64,000 nt of DNA from Aquimarina mytili. Its GTDB lineage: Bacteria > Bacteroidota > Bacteroidia > Flavobacteriales > Flavobacteriaceae. Location of the stretch: NCBI RefSeq assembly GCF_016735115.1, contig NZ_JAERQJ010000007.1, forward strand, positions 62,001-126,000, written 5' to 3'. Made by a program: the position numbers and the translations under genes. Under the pieces are notes generated by a model. That model was not told the origin of the DNA. It ran no database searches and saw nothing but the letters and a program-made list of their open reading frames with translations. Shown one piece after another: positions 26,473 to 36,593 of the stretch. The stretch's first letter is position 1; every line of letters starts with the position of its first letter.

Positions 26473-29400
26473 TTAAAAAGAAGCTTTTAAGCTAAACCCA
26501 TATTTCTTAGATGATGGTGCAGTCTGGAAATCCAAACCTAAACCATTTCCTACTCCAGTACTAATTACTTCTGGGTCGAAGTTTGTACCATCTGGTACAT
26601 TAGGAGCCCAATACCATAGATTTTGACCTAAAACACTAAATGAAAGTGAACCAAATGGTGTATTGTCTAAGAACTTCTTTGGTAAACTGTAAGTCAATGA
26701 AACTTCTCTCAATCTCCATACAGAACCATCATAGATTCCTTGTTCAGCTGGGTCAATTAAGTTTAAGAAATATACTTCATTTGCTCCCAATTGAATATTA
26801 TTTGGGATTTTATTTCCTTGAGCATCTAATAGTGGTGTTCCTGTTCCAGGATCAGCCAAAACTCCAGGAATAACGAAAGTTCCTTCTCTGTCTTCTGTAT
26901 CTGTAGTAACCCCTCTTCTTAATAAGTTGTTTATCGTATTAGATGAGAAATCACCACCATGTGTATACTCTACTTGTGCCATAAGGCTAAACCCTTTGTA
27001 AGAGAATGTGTTGATAGAAGTTGCTCTCCAGTCTGGGTTTGGATCACCAATGATTTCATCATCTAATCCTAAATCCGTACTTGCAATAATAGTTCCATCG
27101 TTTGGATCAATAATTAAGTTACCTTCATTATCTCTTACCGCAAAACTACCTCTAAGTACTCCTAAAGGCTCTCCTTCAATTGCGTAGTTACCTAAGTTAG
27201 AAAAACCAGCGATAAATACATCATCACCTCCAGGCAAGTCTACTACAGTACTTTCGGCAGCTGTAAAGTTGAAGTTAGATACCCACTGGAATCCATCATC
27301 AGAACTTTTGAATGGAGTTACTGATAAATCAACCTCAATACCTTCAGTTTCAATTTTACCAGCGTTGATAAATTGGAAAGTATTACCTGTAGATGGTCCT
27401 AATGTCTTTTGTAGAATTTGATCTTTAGAGTCTCTTTGGTATACACTTAATTCAAGATTTACTCTGTTGTTGAATAAATTAGTTTCAACACCAGCTTCAA
27501 GCTCTCTGTGTAATTCTGCTTTTAAGTCAGGATTTGGAGCCGTATTCAAGTTAGAGTTAGTATTTATAATACTACCTGATCCAGTTGTAAATTGAGAAGT
27601 TGCAATGTTAATAGCAGCTCTCGTATTATACGCTCCAGGGAAACCTGCAGAAGTACCATATCCAAATCGAACTTTCATGAAGTTTAAGATATCAGATTTA
27701 AATCCAGGTATTGCAGTTGTTGGTACAAAAGCAACCGATGCACTTGGGTAAAATAGCGAACGATTGTCTTGCTCTATAGTAGAAGACCAGTCATTACGAG
27801 CAGCAAGTGTTAAATATAATGAGCTGTCATAATCAAATTCTAACTGTCCATATAATCCAATAGTATTCTCTTTTACTATTTGACTTAATCTACTTCCAAA
27901 AGGATCTATATTACTCTGAGTTTGGTAGTTTGTATGATCAATGAAATCAAATACTAACTGTCCAGTACTAAATACACCAAACTTTTCAAAAGTTTCAGCA
28001 TTAGAGTTAAATCCTAAAGTACCATTCAATCCTAACTTTTCAGTTAGAGATACACTTTTAATGTTGAATAATAAACTGTGATCCCAAATAGTATTTGTTG
28101 CAGATGTTGTTTTTAGGAAACCATTTTGCGCTTCTAAACGACCAACACCACCTTTATTAACGTAAAACTCTTGTTCTTCAACATAAGTATCCAAACCAAC
28201 TCTGTACGTTAATGAATAGTTATCATTGAAATCATAAGTAGTACTTAAGTTATTATAGAAACGATTAACATTAATTGTTTCTTTTGCATTTTCTGCTAAC
28301 CAACGAGGGTTATTTTGATCAGTTCTATAATATACATTTGCTCCTGTAACAGGATCTTGAAATGGTAATCCATTAAGATCTAAGTTTCTTGGGATAAATA
28401 ATGTTCTTGTAAATAAAGAAAAGTTTCCTGTACCATTATTAGCCGAAACTGGAGGAGTAGTAAATTCACTTGTTGCAAAGTTGAAAGCACCTGCTACCGT
28501 AAACTTGTTGCTTAATTTTGCAGAACCACCAAGACCAAAATTAGTTCTAGTAATATTATTACCTGGTACATAACCATCTTCATCAGTATGTCCAAAATTA
28601 ATATTGTAAGATACGTTTTCAGAGCTTTTATTTGCGTTTAATGAAGTTGTATAACCAAAACCTTGTCTAAAGAAATCTTTTACGTTATCTTCAAATGGTC
28701 GGTATTGAACAGTTTGTCCCTGAAATTCAGGGAATACATTTGCAAAACGAGCTTGATCGTAATGTGCAGGAACAGTGATGTTTCTATCAAATCTGTCTCC
28801 CCAGTTACCTACGAAAGCAACGTTTGCAGATTGATTTGCCCCTTGCCCATATGTGTTTTGATAATCAGGTAAACCAGCAATTTCGTTTACAAATACAGAT
28901 TGGTTAAATGTAACTTCGAAACCTTTGTTTACTAAAGCTGTTGATCCAGTTTTTGTAGTAATTAGGATTACCCCGTTTCTACCTGCATCTCCATATAGTA
29001 CAGTTGCACTTAAACCTTTAAGTACACTTACATTAGTAATACTGTTAGGGTCGATGTCTAAAAATCTACTTGATGCAGACACAGAACCGTTACCCGTTGT
29101 AACATTACTTTCAGCATTAGTACTAGTGTTAAAAGGAATACCGTTTACCACAAAAAGAGGTTGGTTATCACCTGTAATAGATACATTACCTCTAATTCGG
29201 ATGTTAGTACCACTACCTGCAACACCACCTGATTGTACCACGTTTACACCGGATACTTTACCTGTTAATACTCTACCTATATCAGCTTCAGGTCTGCTCT
29301 CAATAGCATCATTTTTAAGTGTACTAACGGCATATCCAAGAGATTTCTTTTGTCTTGATATACCTTGCGCTGTTACTACAACTTCTTCTAGTTCAGAAGC

Positions 29401-29694
29401 AGAAGCTTCTAATTGAATGTTGATACTGTCATCATCAGCAACAACAACTTCTTTTGTTGTAAAACCTACATAACTATAGGTAAGCACAGCACCTCTATTA
29501 ACATTAATGGTATAGTTACCATCAAAATCGGTCTGTGTACCTGTAGCAGTACCTTTTACAACGATGTTTACTCCGGGTAATGGAAGTCCGCTATTGTCGG
29601 ATACATTACCAGAGATCGTTTTTTCTTGTGCAAACGATAGTTGCACTACAAACGCCAGAATTAGCGTTAGAATTCCACTAAACTTTGTTCTCAT
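26473..29694 (-). CDS. SusC/RagA-family TonB-dependent outer-membrane transporter (cassette 1)
   Basis: A 1073-residue TonB-linked receptor: signal peptide (ends LSFAQ, ~22), a carboxypeptidase-regulatory-like domain (EKTISGNVSDNSGLPLPGVN, ~24-100), a plug (EEVVVTAQG, then NQPLFVVNGIPFN near 180) and a 22-strand barrel ending in terminal Phe (GFSLKASF). It imports ligands handed over by SusD using TonB energy. No N-terminal STN/secretin domain, so direct anti-sigma signalling is unlikely. It is the first gene of a three-gene operon and a paralogue of the gene at 32858. Confidence 0.95.
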   Translation of the reverse strand: MRTKFSGILTLILAFVVQLSFAQEKTISGNVSDNSGLPLPGVNIVVKGTATGTQTDFDGNYTINVNRGAVLTYSYVGFTTKEVVVADDDSINIQLEASASELEEVVVTAQGISRQKKSLGYAVSTLKNDAIESRPEADIGRVLTGKVSGVNVVQSGGVAGSGTNIRIRGNVSITGDNQPLFVVNGIPFNTSTNAESNVTTGNGSVSASSRFLDIDPNSITNVSVLKGLSATVLYGDAGRNGVILITTKTGSTALVNKGFEVTFNQSVFVNEIAGLPDYQNTYGQGANQSANVAFVGNWGDRFDRNITVPAHYDQARFANVFPEFQGQTVQYRPFEDNVKDFFRQGFGYTTSLNANKSSENVSYNINFGHTDEDGYVPGNNITRTNFGLGGSAKLSNKFTVAGAFNFATSEFTTPPVSANNGTGNFSLFTRTLFIPRNLDLNGLPFQDPVTGANVYYRTDQNNPRWLAENAKETINVNRFYNNLSTTYDFNDNYSLTYRVGLDTYVEEQEFYVNKGGVGRLEAQNGFLKTTSATNTIWDHSLLFNIKSVSLTEKLGLNGTLGFNSNAETFEKFGVFSTGQLVFDFIDHTNYQTQSNIDPFGSRLSQIVKENTIGLYGQLEFDYDSSLYLTLAARNDWSSTIEQDNRSLFYPSASVAFVPTTAIPGFKSDILNFMKVRFGYGTSAGFPGAYNTRAAINIATSQFTTGSGSIINTNSNLNTAPNPDLKAELHRELEAGVETNLFNNRVNLELSVYQRDSKDQILQKTLGPSTGNTFQFINAGKIETEGIEVDLSVTPFKSSDDGFQWVSNFNFTAAESTVVDLPGGDDVFIAGFSNLGNYAIEGEPLGVLRGSFAVRDNEGNLIIDPNDGTIIASTDLGLDDEIIGDPNPDWRATSINTFSYKGFSLMAQVEYTHGGDFSSNTINNLLRRGVTTDTEDREGTFVIPGVLADPGTGTPLLDAQGNKIPNNIQLGANEVYFLNLIDPAEQGIYDGSVWRLREVSLTYSLPKKFLDNTPFGSLSFSVLGQNLWYWAPNVPDGTNFDPEVISTGVGNGLGLDFQTAPSSKKYGFSLKASF

Positions 29695-29730
29695 TTTATA
29701 GATTTATTTGAATTAGCCAATGCCAAAAAT
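29695..29730 (-). promoter_or_regulatory. Leader motif shared with the other susC paralogue
   Basis: The 10-mer GAATTAGCCA (plus strand 29710-29719) begins 16 nt before the ATG. The same 10-mer begins 16 nt before the ATG of the second susC (36140-36149), and weaker identity continues on the upstream side. It is either residual duplication or a functional translation or transcription signal. Confidence 0.6.
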
Positions 29731-29967
29731 GATAATAAAATCTTAATAAACCAATTTTTTAGTATTAAAATTTAAATTATGCTTTACGTTGTATGCATAG
29801 TAAATAGGAGAGTTTAGTTAAAAGAAATGAATATGTTGAAATGAAACTTATGAATTGTTTTGTACTTGATGTTATATCTTTATATGTAGTACTTGGATCT
29901 TTTTTTTGAGTTAATGTTTTTGAAATTCAATAGATTATCTGTAATTGTTGTTTCTAATGAATGAAAA
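29731..29967. other. AT-rich spacer between the two SusCD cassettes
   Basis: The whole gap from 29695 to 30024 is 330 nt. Apart from the leader motif beside susC 1 and the terminator of cassette 2, I see only AT-rich sequence that should contain the cassette 1 promoter. No full TTG-N-TAnnTTTG match is visible on the minus strand. Confidence 0.5.
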
Positions 29968-29997
29968 AAAGGCTTCTTAATATTTTAAGAAGCCTTT
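29968..29997 (-). terminator. Rho-independent terminator of the second SusCD operon
   Basis: A perfect 13-bp stem (29968-29980 with 29985-29997) with a 4-nt loop, followed on the minus strand by four or more T. It lies 27 nt after the stop of the accessory lipoprotein gene and separates the two cassettes. Confidence 0.9.
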
Positions 29998-30024
29998 GAT
30001 TTAATTCAAATTATGTTTCTGGTT

Positions 30025-31065
30025 TTATCTTTGAAGAAGTACTGGCCATTCGCTGCCTCCAGATCTTGTTAAGATAACGGTTCCTTGGTCTCCTTTAGAG
30101 TTACCAAATTCTATAGTCATGTCTGATCCTGATGTAGCTGTAATGGTGTATACATATGAAAACTCATCTTCTTTATCGGTGTCGACCTCAACAGTTTCAA
30201 TTTTTCCTTCTGCGACTAAATTGGTGCAGTCCCATGTGACAAGGATGTGATCGAATGTAATTGCAGAAAACACATCAACATAACAAGCGTCAAATTGCCC
30301 GAAGCTTATATCTGAAGTAGAATATTCTCCTGGAGTATTGGTATCTTCCCAGGTTACCTCGCCGGTTAATGGGCCTGCCGGGCAATTACTCGTTCCTCCT
30401 GGAGCTGATACCAATGATGTGATTTGATAAGTGTACGTTCCTGCTAAACTCTCAGTGATAGCACACCCAATAGTGGTTCTGTATGTATAGGGGGAAGAAA
30501 AATAAGATCCTCCTGATACATTACCGCTTGCATCATCAACAGAAAAAGATCTTCCGTCTGTAAGTTTAAGTACAAATCTTAATGCGAAATCATCTTTTCC
30601 TTGAATTTTGCTTTCATCAACTCCGGTAAAAGAAACTAATTCCTCTGCGGTAAAATTAATTGTAGAAATAGGAACTCCTCTATCTCCGGGTTCAAAATCA
30701 CTCGCGGTAAGTGTTCTTATTAAACCTTCTTCTGTAGAAAGATCATCATCATTTTCATCAACTACAAGATCTCCATTGGTATCTATTCTTGTGTTTTCTA
30801 CAAAACGAGCATAAATTTCTACTTCACTTAATAGATCTCCATTACTAGCATCTTGTTCTTCAATAATTAATGTATAATCAGAGTCAGCTTCAAAAGATGT
30901 TGTTATATCGTTATAGATAAGTTTATTATCGATATCTATGGTTCTTAATATAGCTCCATTAGTCACTCCATCTAGTACTTGATCTACAGTTTTGTCATCA
31001 CCACTACAGCCAAGTAAAAAAATGGAAGCTAATAATGTGCTATAGTATTTAAATATTTTTTTCAT
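30025..31065 (-). CDS. Accessory lipoprotein of SusCD cassette 2
   Basis: A 346-residue lipoprotein (MKKIFKYYST...FLLGC, Cys20) followed by SGDDKT, an acidic export-type signal. Its plan matches the gene at 23850: an N-terminal beta domain on property-defining residues (SEVEIYARFVENTRID), a middle FTAEELVSFTGVDESKI segment, then a cysteine-containing C-terminal part (IGCAITESLAGTYTYQI, with two further cysteine pairs). The C-terminal half differs from its paralogue, which could reflect a different ligand. Last gene of the operon, 50 nt after susD. Confidence 0.8.
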   Translation of the reverse strand: MKKIFKYYSTLLASIFLLGCSGDDKTVDQVLDGVTNGAILRTIDIDNKLIYNDITTSFEADSDYTLIIEEQDASNGDLLSEVEIYARFVENTRIDTNGDLVVDENDDDLSTEEGLIRTLTASDFEPGDRGVPISTINFTAEELVSFTGVDESKIQGKDDFALRFVLKLTDGRSFSVDDASGNVSGGSYFSSPYTYRTTIGCAITESLAGTYTYQITSLVSAPGGTSNCPAGPLTGEVTWEDTNTPGEYSTSDISFGQFDACYVDVFSAITFDHILVTWDCTNLVAEGKIETVEVDTDKEDEFSYVYTITATSGSDMTIEFGNSKGDQGTVILTRSGGSEWPVLLQR

Positions 31066-31115
31066 GTTCTTTAATTTTTTGTTTTAAACTACCAAGTTTT
31101 AAATATAGCTAACCA

Positions 31116-32843
31116 TTAATTCGCGATTGGAAATGCTGGTGAGTCGGGATTGTTATCCCAAAAAACTTTTTGATTCACATCGGGTTTAGGATCAACTGAT
31201 GAGTTGTTGGTGGTTAAATCTGCTGGATACGGAAAAGATCGTATGAAATTTCCAGTTGCAGGAAATGGCTCTATGTTTGGTTGTAATGTAGTTGGAAAAC
31301 CGGTTCTTCTATAAAAATTATAAGCATCGATTCCATTACCGAATAATGCTATCCAATATTGTTCTGCAATAACATCCATTTTATCATCCATAGTTACGGC
31401 GGCATCAAAAATAGCTAGGCGATCCGCAATAAAAGAGTTAATGGCTGTTCCATCAGGTTCAAAGCTTAAGTCGCCAGATGGATCAAGAGCGCCAAATGTT
31501 CCTACTTTAGCAATTGATTTAGTTAATCCATTGCTTAATGAAGTTCTTGCTGCTGTTGTATTCATTTCTTCCATAGCTACTTCAGCAATCATAAAATCTA
31601 CCCATGAAGATAGTAATACGGGTGTGATTCCTGCTCCCTGGGCACCATCTCCTTGAGATGTACCTTCAAAACTACTATCGTCAAAACGACCAGCAGCTGG
31701 GTACACTCCAAATGTTGTTCTTAAAAATCCATCTGGTGGGATCCCATCATCATCACCATGATCTCTACCCCAATATCCTTTATTTAGGTAGCAGAATGTA
31801 AATCCACCATCTATATAATGTTGTGGAGGGCTTTCTAAAGAACAGTTTAGCGTTTCTTCGTTAGGAGCAGCCTCGGCACCTGGTACTACGTTACTTTGTC
31901 TGTAGTAATAGTATCTGATTCTTGGATCGTCAGATTCAGACATTAAATTCATTAACCAATTAGACATGTATTCGTCGGCTCCATCAGCTTCATAGTTATT
32001 CGCGTATCTTGGATGACGATTATCCGGCTGAATTGCATTGGTTCCCCAAGAAAATTGGAAATCTTCACTTGAATTTTGAATATAATTACCGTCGGTTACA
32101 ATCTCATTAAATCTATTAATTGCTTCGCTGTCAACTAATCTTCTTTGTAAATAGATTTTCATCTTAAGGGTATTCGCTGCTTTGATCCATTTATCCCAAT
32201 CCTTATTATAGAATAGATCAAGGTTTGGTTCTGCAGATGAATCCTTGTCAAAATTGATTATGGCATCATCTAGTAGTGATAAGGCGGCTTCATAAATAGA
32301 TGCTCCGTCATCAACTGATGGATTTAAGTTGCTGCTCCCTTGTAATGCTTCGCTATATGGTACATCTCCAAAAAAGTCGACCAATGTTACAATAATATAG
32401 GCTTCTAATACTTGCGACATGGCAAGATGTTGGTATAATTCTTCTTCTAATGTAAGAGGTTCTAATGCTCTCACATCGGCAAGAATACCACTGAAAGTTT
32501 GATTATGTAGATTTTGATCTTCAAAAACTTCACCTGTGGATTGATATGACCCACTCCAAACATCGTTAAAATCGGTTGGTGCATATACATTCTGATAATC
32601 TCTACCATTCATATTGTCTATACGGACAACTTGTGCTGCAATTGCTCCAAATCGTTCAACCGTTTTTCCAAAATCAACCTGAATTGAATTTAAGAATAAA
32701 TCAGGATCCGATTGGTCACGACTTAACTGGTTTGGGTTATCTGAAAGGTCTAATTCTGTGGTTTCGCATGATGTTAATAGCAATCCTAGACAAAGGAGTG
32801 TTATCATGGAAACTTTATATGATATTGATTTTATTATTTTCAT
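31116..32843 (-). CDS. SusD/RagB-family nutrient-binding lipoprotein (cassette 2)
   Basis: A 575-residue lipoprotein (lipobox LLLTSC, Cys26) with the SusD fold: AMSQVLEAYIIVTLVDFFGDV helix pair, NTLKMKIYLQRRL and the late ALFGNGIDAYNFYRRTGFPT. It shares with the cassette 1 protein the block FTFCYLNKGYWGRDHGDDD and the FFGDVPYSEALQG region, showing common descent. It sits 14 nt after its susC. The ligand is unknown; no glycoside hydrolase, sulfatase or peptidase gene is adjacent. Confidence 0.93.
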   Translation of the reverse strand: MKIIKSISYKVSMITLLCLGLLLTSCETTELDLSDNPNQLSRDQSDPDLFLNSIQVDFGKTVERFGAIAAQVVRIDNMNGRDYQNVYAPTDFNDVWSGSYQSTGEVFEDQNLHNQTFSGILADVRALEPLTLEEELYQHLAMSQVLEAYIIVTLVDFFGDVPYSEALQGSSNLNPSVDDGASIYEAALSLLDDAIINFDKDSSAEPNLDLFYNKDWDKWIKAANTLKMKIYLQRRLVDSEAINRFNEIVTDGNYIQNSSEDFQFSWGTNAIQPDNRHPRYANNYEADGADEYMSNWLMNLMSESDDPRIRYYYYRQSNVVPGAEAAPNEETLNCSLESPPQHYIDGGFTFCYLNKGYWGRDHGDDDGIPPDGFLRTTFGVYPAAGRFDDSSFEGTSQGDGAQGAGITPVLLSSWVDFMIAEVAMEEMNTTAARTSLSNGLTKSIAKVGTFGALDPSGDLSFEPDGTAINSFIADRLAIFDAAVTMDDKMDVIAEQYWIALFGNGIDAYNFYRRTGFPTTLQPNIEPFPATGNFIRSFPYPADLTTNNSSVDPKPDVNQKVFWDNNPDSPAFPIAN

Positions 32844-32857
32844 GATTTAATTTTTTT

Positions 32858-35800
32858 TTAGAATGAAGCTTTAATACTTAAACCATATCTTCTTGAGCTA
32901 GGTCCATTTAAGAAGTCGAATCCACGACCGTTACCTACACCAAGTCCTGCAACATTAGGATCAAAGTTTGTTCCGTCAGGAATATTGAAAGCGTCGAACC
33001 ATAAATTATATCCCGTTAGGTTCATGCTTACAGATCCAAAAGGAGTTTTGTCTAAGAATTTTGATGGTAAACTGTATCCTAATGATAATTCTTGAAGTCT
33101 TAACACTGTACCGTCAAATACGCCTAATTCATCTGGGCCAAATAATACATTTGAGAAATAAAACGTAGAATTGTTTATTTGGATGTTGTTTTGAGAACCA
33201 TCGTCACGTACTCCAGGAAGTATAAAACTGTTTTCACGATCTACGGTATCTGTTGTGAGACCACGACCTAATAATGTAGAAACTGTTCTTGAATAGATGT
33301 CTCCTCCTTTTACAAAAGTAAATAGGAAACTTAAGTTGAAATTTTTATAAGAAAATGAATTGTTGATGTTTAATAGGTAATCTGGATTGGGGTCGCCTAT
33401 TATAAACGTTCCTTCTTCTTCTCTGAAGTTTCCGGCATCATTAATTATTGCATTTCCATTTGCGTCTCTTTGTATGCGACTTCCGACAATAACACCTAAA
33501 GGTTCTCCTTCGATTGCTGCGTTACCTAAATTTGAAAATCCTGAATATACTATGATGTCGGTATCAGCACCTAAGTCTTCAACAATAGTTTCATTAGTTG
33601 TGAAATTAATATTGGCATTCCATAGGAATCCATTTTGTTCTGGTGACTTTAGTATATCTGCACCCAGATCAAGTTCAAATCCATCACTCTTTATTTCTCC
33701 AATATTTTCGTTTCTAATAGCAAAACCTGTAGAAGGGTCTAGTGGTCGGTCAATGATTAGATCTTCGGTAATACGGCTATAATAAGAAACGTTTAAACTT
33801 ATTCTGTTTCTGAAAAAACGCGATTCGATACCAAACTCTATTTCATTTAAACGTTCTGGTTTCAGATCGGGGTTTTCTTGTCTGGTTGGAATAGAATTTG
33901 TTACAATGTCTAATCCAGTGTCAGAGTTTTGAAAATACTGTGTGTCAAGATCTAAAGTTGCAGCAACTGGAAATCCTGTTGGGAAATTGGCAGAAGTACC
34001 ATAACCAGCTCTTATTTTTAGATAGTTGATGCCATTTTCAGACTTAATGCCAGAAAAAGCTGTCGATGGAAGAAAAGATACACTTGCACTTGGGTAGAAT
34101 ATAGATCGATTATCAACTGTTAAGTTGGATACCCAGTCATTTCTTCCTGCTAAGGTTAAATAAAGCATTCTTTTATAGTCAAAATCTGCTTGACCATAAA
34201 CACCAACGATGTTTCTCTCTTGCTTAAATTCAATTTCGTTTTGATTAAGGAAGTTAACGTGTCTAAATACATCAAATTCTACCTGACTACTACTTGCAAC
34301 TCCATTACGTTCAAAGATTTCTCTTCGGGTAGTTGCTCCTAGGTTGAATGTCATTCCGATTTCATCTGTTAATGTGTAATCTCCATTAATGATAAAGTTG
34401 TGATCAAAAATAGTATTGATATTTGTCCAGGTTTGATACACACCACTACGAAGAGCTGCGTCATCACTTACCCCTCCTTTGTTTTGTTGATTGGTGTTTG
34501 CTTCAGTGTAATTATCTAGACCAAATCGATACACTAAATTAAGATTTTCGTTAAGGTCGTATTGCAATGTTCCGTTACCAAATACACGATTCGTTTTTTG
34601 TCTGTTCTGAGCATTGTTAACTGTCCATAGTGGATGCTGTATACTGTTATTTTGTCGATAGTATACACTAGATCCATTAATTGGATTTTGAAAGGGTAAC
34701 CCAATTAGATCCACGCTACGCGGAGTGAAAAATAGCTCTCCAAATACAGAAGATCCAGTACCAAAAGCTCCATTACCTCTACTTGCAGATACAGGTGGAG
34801 TTCTAAAATCAGTTCTAGAATAGTTTAATGTATTAGAGATTGTAATTTTGTTAGTTAGCGTAGCTCTTCCTCCAAAACCTAATGTGTTTCTTCGTAATTT
34901 ATTTCCTGGAGTAAATCCTTCATCCTCAAGATAACTGTAATTTGCATTGTAGCTTAATGTGTTATCTGGAGTTGTTCCTTTGAAGTTAATAGCTGTACTA
35001 GCTACAGTTCCTGTTCTAAAGAAGTCTTCTACACTATCATAAGGTCTCCAGTCATAGCGGGTACCGGCAAACTCCGGAAACGCAGCTGGAATCCCTGTTG
35101 CAGCAGCAGCAGTACTGTATGGATGAGCTAAAGTACCATCTGCATTGAATCCTCTGTTGGGATCTGAATTTATACCATTACCCCATCCGGCAACACCTTC
35201 TTCGTCAAAACTTGGTCCCCAGTTACTAAAGAACCATCCAAAGGCTTGGTCAAAACCATTACCATATTGATTTTGATAATCAGGCAAAGATGCAATCTCA
35301 TTAAAGAAGAATGAAGAAGTAATAGTTACTTCATTTTTTTTAATTGCATTTCCGGCCGAACCATTTTTAGTAGTAATTAATATTACTCCATTACGTCCCG
35401 CAGTTCCGTATAAGGTGGCAGCGGCAAGACCTTTTAAAACGTTAACGCTTTCAATACTGTTTGGGTCAAGATCCAAAAATCTACTCGATCCCGAGTTTCC
35501 GTCAATAAAGTCATTTTGACTATTTCCGTCATTTGAACCTTGTGAATTAGTATCGCTGCTAAAAGGAACGCCGTCAACAATAAATAAGGGTTGGTTACTT
35601 CCGCTAAAAGAACTGAGACCTCGAATTACAATATTGGTACCGGATCCCGATAGACCGTTTTGTTGTGTGATGTTTACACCCGAAGCTTTCCCGAATAAAA
35701 CCCGACCTATGTCACCTTCTGCTCTTTGCTCTAGTTGGTCGTCTTTAACTTCGGCTACTGCGTATCCCAGGGCTTGCTTTTCGCGTTTAATACCTTGTGC

Positions 35801-36124
35801 AGTAACAATTACTTCTTCTAATTCGGAAGTAGCTGCTGACAATTGAATGTTAATAGTGTTGCTCGGACCTACAACTGTCTCCTTATTGGTAAAGCCTAAA
35901 AAGCTATACGTTAGGATACTTCCTTCAGAAGCTTCGATGGAATAATTTCCGTCAAAATCAGACTGAGTTCCTGAGCTTGTTCCTTTAATAATGATGTTAA
36001 CACCCGGAAGAGGTGAGCCATCATCGTCTGTTATTTTACCAGTTATGGTTTTTTCTTGCGCAAAAGAAATGTGCGCAACTAATGCCATGAACAGCATTAG
36101 AATCTGCTTAGTTAGTGATTTCAT
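32858..36124 (-). CDS. SusC/RagA-family TonB-dependent outer-membrane transporter (cassette 2)
   Basis: A 1088-residue TonB-dependent transporter with a signal peptide (ends HISFAQ), a regulatory-like beta domain (EKTITGKITDDDGSPLPGVN), a plug with EEVIVTAQGIKREK and SNQPLFIVDGVPFSSD, and a barrel ending in Phe (GLSIKASF). Extended similarity to the gene at 26473 (for example EEVxVTAQGI, ATLYGxAGRNGVILITTK, FDFL/FDFQ near the end) shows a tandem duplication of the cassette. It heads the second three-gene operon. Confidence 0.95.
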   Translation of the reverse strand: MKSLTKQILMLFMALVAHISFAQEKTITGKITDDDGSPLPGVNIIIKGTSSGTQSDFDGNYSIEASEGSILTYSFLGFTNKETVVGPSNTINIQLSAATSELEEVIVTAQGIKREKQALGYAVAEVKDDQLEQRAEGDIGRVLFGKASGVNITQQNGLSGSGTNIVIRGLSSFSGSNQPLFIVDGVPFSSDTNSQGSNDGNSQNDFIDGNSGSSRFLDLDPNSIESVNVLKGLAAATLYGTAGRNGVILITTKNGSAGNAIKKNEVTITSSFFFNEIASLPDYQNQYGNGFDQAFGWFFSNWGPSFDEEGVAGWGNGINSDPNRGFNADGTLAHPYSTAAAATGIPAAFPEFAGTRYDWRPYDSVEDFFRTGTVASTAINFKGTTPDNTLSYNANYSYLEDEGFTPGNKLRRNTLGFGGRATLTNKITISNTLNYSRTDFRTPPVSASRGNGAFGTGSSVFGELFFTPRSVDLIGLPFQNPINGSSVYYRQNNSIQHPLWTVNNAQNRQKTNRVFGNGTLQYDLNENLNLVYRFGLDNYTEANTNQQNKGGVSDDAALRSGVYQTWTNINTIFDHNFIINGDYTLTDEIGMTFNLGATTRREIFERNGVASSSQVEFDVFRHVNFLNQNEIEFKQERNIVGVYGQADFDYKRMLYLTLAGRNDWVSNLTVDNRSIFYPSASVSFLPSTAFSGIKSENGINYLKIRAGYGTSANFPTGFPVAATLDLDTQYFQNSDTGLDIVTNSIPTRQENPDLKPERLNEIEFGIESRFFRNRISLNVSYYSRITEDLIIDRPLDPSTGFAIRNENIGEIKSDGFELDLGADILKSPEQNGFLWNANINFTTNETIVEDLGADTDIIVYSGFSNLGNAAIEGEPLGVIVGSRIQRDANGNAIINDAGNFREEEGTFIIGDPNPDYLLNINNSFSYKNFNLSFLFTFVKGGDIYSRTVSTLLGRGLTTDTVDRENSFILPGVRDDGSQNNIQINNSTFYFSNVLFGPDELGVFDGTVLRLQELSLGYSLPSKFLDKTPFGSVSMNLTGYNLWFDAFNIPDGTNFDPNVAGLGVGNGRGFDFLNGPSSRRYGLSIKASF

Positions 36125-36508
36125 GTATTTTAATTATTAGAATTAGCCAGGCATAAAATTGTGGAAAAGAAATAACTATTTTATGGTTTTTTTGATTAAT
36201 TTAACTTAATTACCTGCAAATGATTAGTTAAATTAACATAATTTAACAATTGTAATTAAATCTGCACAAGAAGTGATTTTTGTTTCTTTTTCCTGAAAAA
36301 ATCTCATCCTGATCTCAGGGTTTTCTCTGGTAATTCTTTGGTTTTTCTTAAGAATTTTTTGTTTTAGGCAATGTGTTTTTGGGTTTAATTGAATGGTTTT
36401 TTAGATAATTTTTGTGCTTCAGTGAATTAGTTGGAGATTTGATTTTATGTTTGGATTCTTGTTATTCGACTTTATTTTCAACTTATTTGAAAATTAATCT
36501 CTTAGGAT
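36125..36508. other. Divergent intergenic region, susC 2 / rpsL
   Basis: The gap to rpsL is 469 nt. The left edge (36125-36160) holds the susC leader 10-mer GAATTAGCCA at 36140-36149. The remainder is strongly AT-rich with T-rich runs around 36260-36420 and no open gene or RNA that I recognise. The minus-strand promoter for cassette 2 should be here, but no consensus match is evident. Confidence 0.5.
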
Positions 36509-36538
36509 TTGATTTGCTGAAAAATATTTCTACCTTTG
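36509..36538 (+). promoter_or_regulatory. Consensus promoter of the rpsL (str/S10/spc) cluster
   Basis: TTG (36509-36511), exactly 19 nt, then TACCTTTG (36531-36538) match the flavobacterial promoter consensus. Transcription should begin a few bases later, giving a ~50-nt leader that opens with a 6-bp hairpin CCCTTT-AA-AAAGGG (36543-36556) before the rpsL ATG at 36594. Confidence 0.8.
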
Positions 36539-36593
36539 CAGCCCTTTAAAAAGGGATATTATAAAATATATTAATAATAGTGTAAAGCAAATT

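Noticed and set aside
36125..36508. Possible structural RNA in the susC-rpsL spacer
   Set aside because: Only T-rich, low-complexity sequence without a convincing fold or known RNA motif.
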